Positions 6,649 through 8,765 of a stretch of DNA of 8,765 bases are shown here, piece after piece. The notes below the pieces were generated by a model. That model had not been told where the DNA came from. It ran no database searches and saw only the letters and a program-made list of their open reading frames with translations. Position numbers and translations under genes: made by a program. Source of the stretch: Ruminococcaceae bacterium UBA2806 (lineage in GTDB: Bacteria > Bacillota > Clostridia > Oscillospirales > Acutalibacteraceae); contig DEHG01000064.1 in assembly GCA_002351795.1 (NCBI GenBank), positions 295 to 9,059 of the forward strand, written 5' to 3'. The stretch's first letter is position 1. The number at the start of each line of letters is the position of its first letter.

Positions 6649-8358
6649 TCACTGTACTAAAACAGTATCTCCTTCTTCATCAATTTTTACCTGCTTTTGT
6701 TTTTTTGTCTTTTTATGCCTGTGTACATATGTTCTTTCGTCAGCAGCTTTAATAAATGCCAGAAGTCCCCAGCAGGCAGCCATACTTGAACCGCCGTAGC
6801 TTACAAAAGGAAGGGTAACGCCTGTAAGCGGAAGTATGTCCGTCACTCCGAAAATATTCAGAGCCGACTGGAAAACTAATAGTCCTGCTGCTGAACAAGC
6901 AGCTATAGAATAAAATGTAGAACGGCTTCTTGTTGTAACTCCTCTTGCATAAAGCATAAGCCCGCCTATTACTACGGCAACGGTAAGCGCAATTATCAGT
7001 CCTATTTCCTCAGACATCATACAGAATACAAGATCGTTTTCAGAAGCAAAAATATGCTGCAGATATCCCTTTGAAATACCAACGCCGAAAAGACCTCCGC
7101 TTGCCGTATCCATTAAAGCATTTACCTGCTGAAAGCCTGTCCCGTCGGCATTTTCCCAGACATGACCCCATACAGCAAAACGGTCGGCAATATACGGCTT
7201 TACCGTAAGCATTATTACAACTCCAAGAACAGCCGCTGTAATTGCAAGAGCCACTGTTTTTATATCTCCGGAACGCATGAATGCTATCATTAAAAATGTT
7301 ACAAAGAATATAACCGCCGTACCGAAATCGCTCATAAGAACAAGCAGTCCCACGCTTATTGCCGAAACGATAATAAATTCTGTCAGACTCTTTTTTGTCT
7401 GTAAAACATCGAGTGTAGACGCACCTACAAAAATATATGCAATTTTAGCAAATTCAGAGGGCTGAATGGATATCGGCCCCAAAATGATCCAGTTTTTAGC
7501 TCCATGCTGAACTGTTCCCAGGACAAGAGTAGATCCGAGAAGAAGTATCGCTCCTACTGAAATTATCAGATGCCATTTCATAACCCTGTCAGGAACTTCG
7601 ATAAACCATATCATAAACGAATATATTATCATTCCTAAGATCACAGCCGCAAGCTGAACATAAGCCTGACGTGTATCGGTATTATGTGACGCCGCAAGCA
7701 TTATTCCCGTACCCGACAGAAGCAATGCAAGAGATTCCAGTTCAAAGTCCCGCCTTTTGAATACATTATAAGAAACCGCATAAAATATGAACATTGCAGC
7801 TACAAAGCCCATTGCAGGTATAAGGGCAAAAAAGCTGCCCATATTTATTATCGCCTGAAAAAGCAGCATAAGAATATAAAGCGTTATAAGACCAAGTATA
7901 ACTGCTCCGGGAACTCTTTTATACTCTTTTACAGACTTTGCATTATTCTGTGTAGGTATACTTCTTCTGAGTACAAGCTTAGTATCACCAATAGTAATAA
8001 TATCCCCCACTGCAAGAGGACAGCGTCCTTCTGTCTGTTCACCGTTTACAAACACTCCTGTTTTTGACCCGGTATCAGTAATAAACCATCCGTCCTTTCG
8101 CCTGAGCAGTACGGCATGATCCCTTGATACTTCCGGATCGTTTATTACGATATCAGAGCTTCTGCTCCTGCCTATGGAGTTTTCCCAGTACAATACAGGA
8201 TATGAGACTTTTTCCTGATCGTTATCCAGCACTACCAGCGCATGCTCGTCTCTTCTTCCGCCCTTCAGTGACGAAAAGCACAATATTACGATTATCAATG
8301 CAAACAAAGGCTCTGCCACCCTGAGCAAAAATGATATCGTATTCAATACCTCTTCCAC
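6649..8358 (-). CDS. FHA domain-SEDS fusion, FtsW/RodA-family peptidoglycan glycosyltransferase
   Basis: A 569-residue polytopic protein. One N-terminal TM helix (about 14-30) leads to an FHA domain (about 55-130) with G63-R64, S78-R-D-H81 and T100-G-V-F-V-N105-G106, all expected phosphothreonine-binding positions. From about 150 it is a SEDS protein with some ten TM helices, polymerising lipid II into glycan strands. SEDS marks are I-Q-P-S-E-F-A-K (298-305), the extracellular segment D-G-T-G-F-Q-Q (405-411; Asp405 is a candidate for the catalytic Asp) with A-S-G-G-L-F-G (419-425), and the C-terminal L-P-F-V-S-Y-G-G-S-S (516-525). The tail (about 548-569) is lysine-rich. The helix count puts the FHA domain in the cytoplasm. 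The GTG at 8358 is chosen because AAAGGGG lies eight bases upstream; a GTG at 8376 lacks a good site. FtsW and RodA roles cannot be told apart by eye. Confidence 0.94.
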   Translation of the reverse strand: MEEVLNTISFLLRVAEPLFALIIVILCFSSLKGGRRDEHALVVLDNDQEKVSYPVLYWENSIGRSRSSDIVINDPEVSRDHAVLLRRKDGWFITDTGSKTGVFVNGEQTEGRCPLAVGDIITIGDTKLVLRRSIPTQNNAKSVKEYKRVPGAVILGLITLYILMLLFQAIINMGSFFALIPAMGFVAAMFIFYAVSYNVFKRRDFELESLALLLSGTGIMLAASHNTDTRQAYVQLAAVILGMIIYSFMIWFIEVPDRVMKWHLIISVGAILLLGSTLVLGTVQHGAKNWIILGPISIQPSEFAKIAYIFVGASTLDVLQTKKSLTEFIIVSAISVGLLVLMSDFGTAVIFFVTFLMIAFMRSGDIKTVALAITAAVLGVVIMLTVKPYIADRFAVWGHVWENADGTGFQQVNALMDTASGGLFGVGISKGYLQHIFASENDLVFCMMSEEIGLIIALTVAVVIGGLMLYARGVTTRSRSTFYSIAACSAAGLLVFQSALNIFGVTDILPLTGVTLPFVSYGGSSMAACWGLLAFIKAADERTYVHRHKKTKKQKQVKIDEEGDTVLVQ

Positions 8359-8400
8359 TTTATCAGCCCCTTTCACCAGCGTGAAGCTGGATCCATAACA

Positions 8401-8430
8401 GTTTTACACTACTTTCCTCTTTACCGTCAA
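8401..8430 (-). promoter_or_regulatory. Weak proximal promoter candidate for the FHA-SEDS operon
   Basis: The minus strand reads TTGACG (8425-8430), an 18-base spacer, and TAAAAC (8401-8406). The -35 is good, but the -10 matches only four of six. It lies about 43 bases before the GTG at 8358. A perfect 8-bp inverted repeat (8435-8459) sits four bases upstream of the -35. Confidence 0.35.
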
Positions 8431-8434
8431 TTTT

Positions 8435-8459
8435 CAGGCAGGATGTTTTTCCCTGCCTG
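8435..8459. other. Perfect 8-bp hairpin next to the proximal -35
   Basis: CAGGCAGG and CCTGCCTG flank a nine-base loop. There is no T run on either side in either direction, so it is not a standard terminator. Its position just upstream of a TTGACG box would suit a regulator site or a structured leader segment. Its right arm overlaps the first CCTGTCATTCC repeat. Confidence 0.5.
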
Positions 8460-8644
8460 TCATTCCGAACACTCACCATTTGTCATTCCGGCAGAGTGAT
8501 AAATCTTTACAAAAAGTCGCTTTTATGAAAAAGATCCTTCGCTACGCTCAGGATGACAAGATACCTGTCATTCCGAACAATCATCCTGTCATTCCGAACA
8601 CAGTGAGGAATCTTAAAGATCCTTCTCTGTCGCTAAGAATGACA
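8456..8644. repeat. Cluster of palindromic intergenic repeats (TGTCATTCC type)
   Basis: CCTGTCATTCCGAACA occurs exactly three times (8456-8471, 8564-8579, 8585-8600), with a fourth partial copy at 8481. Two copies begin imperfect long hairpins. Unit 8587-8644 starts TGTCATTC and ends GAATGACA, with AATCTT and AAGATCC near the tip. Unit 8481-8558 ends CGCTACGCTCAGGATGACA and has an extra small hairpin (AAAAG-TCG-CTTTT, 8512-8524) at its tip. The other two are half-sites only. The gene-free stretch 8359-8765 otherwise contains only the promoter candidates listed. This repeat type recurs between genes in many unrelated bacteria; it encodes nothing visible here. Confidence 0.85.
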
Positions 8645-8688
8645 TAAGGTTTTTTGTGACGTTTTCTATAAAATGACAATTATTAATT

Positions 8689-8717
8689 ATTTTATTACAT
8701 ATTAAACATAATGTCAA
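8689..8717 (-). promoter_or_regulatory. Strong SigA-type promoter upstream of the FHA-SEDS operon
   Basis: The minus strand reads TTGACA (8712-8717), a 17-base spacer and TAAAAT (8689-8694): a perfect -35 and a five-of-six -10 at ideal spacing. Transcription would begin near 8682 and produce a leader of roughly 320 bases through the palindromic repeats before the GTG at 8358. An inverted repeat (8718-8749) abuts the -35. No other gene lies between this promoter and the FHA-SEDS gene. Confidence 0.75.
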
Positions 8718-8749
8718 CCCGGTGTGATAAAGCTGATAGTACACGCGGG
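8718..8749. other. Inverted repeat abutting the strong -35 box
   Basis: On the plus strand CCCGGTGT (8718-8725) pairs with ACACGCGGG (8741-8749) with one bulged base, around a 15-base loop. It touches the -35 box directly and lacks a T run on either side, so an operator is more likely than a terminator; it could instead be the end of something beyond the window edge. Confidence 0.35.
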
Positions 8750-8765
8750 AGTTTGACAGCACAAT

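Noticed and set aside
8435..8459. Hairpin as a Rho-independent terminator
   Set aside because: The stem is perfect, but no T run follows it on either strand.
8456..8644. Insertion sequence with transposase
   Set aside because: There is no open frame and no target duplication that I can identify; only short palindromic repeats are present.
8722..8730. DnaA-box-like TTATCACAC (minus strand)
   Set aside because: It does not fit TTATNCACA, there is only one copy, and no origin genes are near.

Overview
The window looks like a piece of a Gram-positive Clostridia chromosome. The organism is probably in the Ruminococcus/Oscillospiraceae range: GC content is moderate to low, Shine-Dalgarno sites are strong (AAAGGAGG types), and the gene families match. 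This placement is inferred from gene content and style, not from a marker gene. All seven genes run on the minus strand, so transcription goes from high to low coordinates.

Right end (about 8359-8765): a gene-free upstream region. It holds a near-consensus minus-strand promoter (TTGACA-17-TAAAAT, 8689-8717), a cluster of palindromic intergenic repeats (8456-8644) built around CCTGTCATTCCGAACA, and a weaker proximal promoter candidate next to a perfect hairpin.

Cell-wall block (8358-5236): a SEDS-family glycosyltransferase (FtsW/RodA type) with a cytoplasmic FHA phosphopeptide-binding domain fused to its N terminus. It is followed 27 bases later by a compact class B penicillin-binding protein. 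Together they form a polymerase/crosslinker pair, and the FHA domain suggests control by Ser/Thr phosphorylation.

Middle (5235-4572): a small coiled-coil protein of unknown function with its own likely promoter. Its core is encoded by a nearly perfect 21-bp tandem repeat. A Rho-independent terminator follows, closing the transcription unit.

Left block (4542-1): an extended -10 promoter starts a tightly packed operon. The order is an inactive-type M16 peptidase homolog (YmfF-like), an active-site-bearing M16 peptidase (YmfH-like), lgt (lipoprotein diacylglyceryl transferase), a two-TM DUF3592-like membrane protein, and folD, which is cut by the window edge. Genes are joined by short gaps or a 4-base overlap. 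The exception is a 44-base spacer between the two M16 genes, where a hairpin appears to bring a distant Shine-Dalgarno close to the start codon.

Several genes have upstream TTG or GTG extensions that I reject in favour of starts with well-placed ribosome binding sites (lgt 1919, coiled-coil 5113, PBP 6621, FHA-SEDS 8358). No tRNA, rRNA, CRISPR array or insertion sequence with a transposase was seen.
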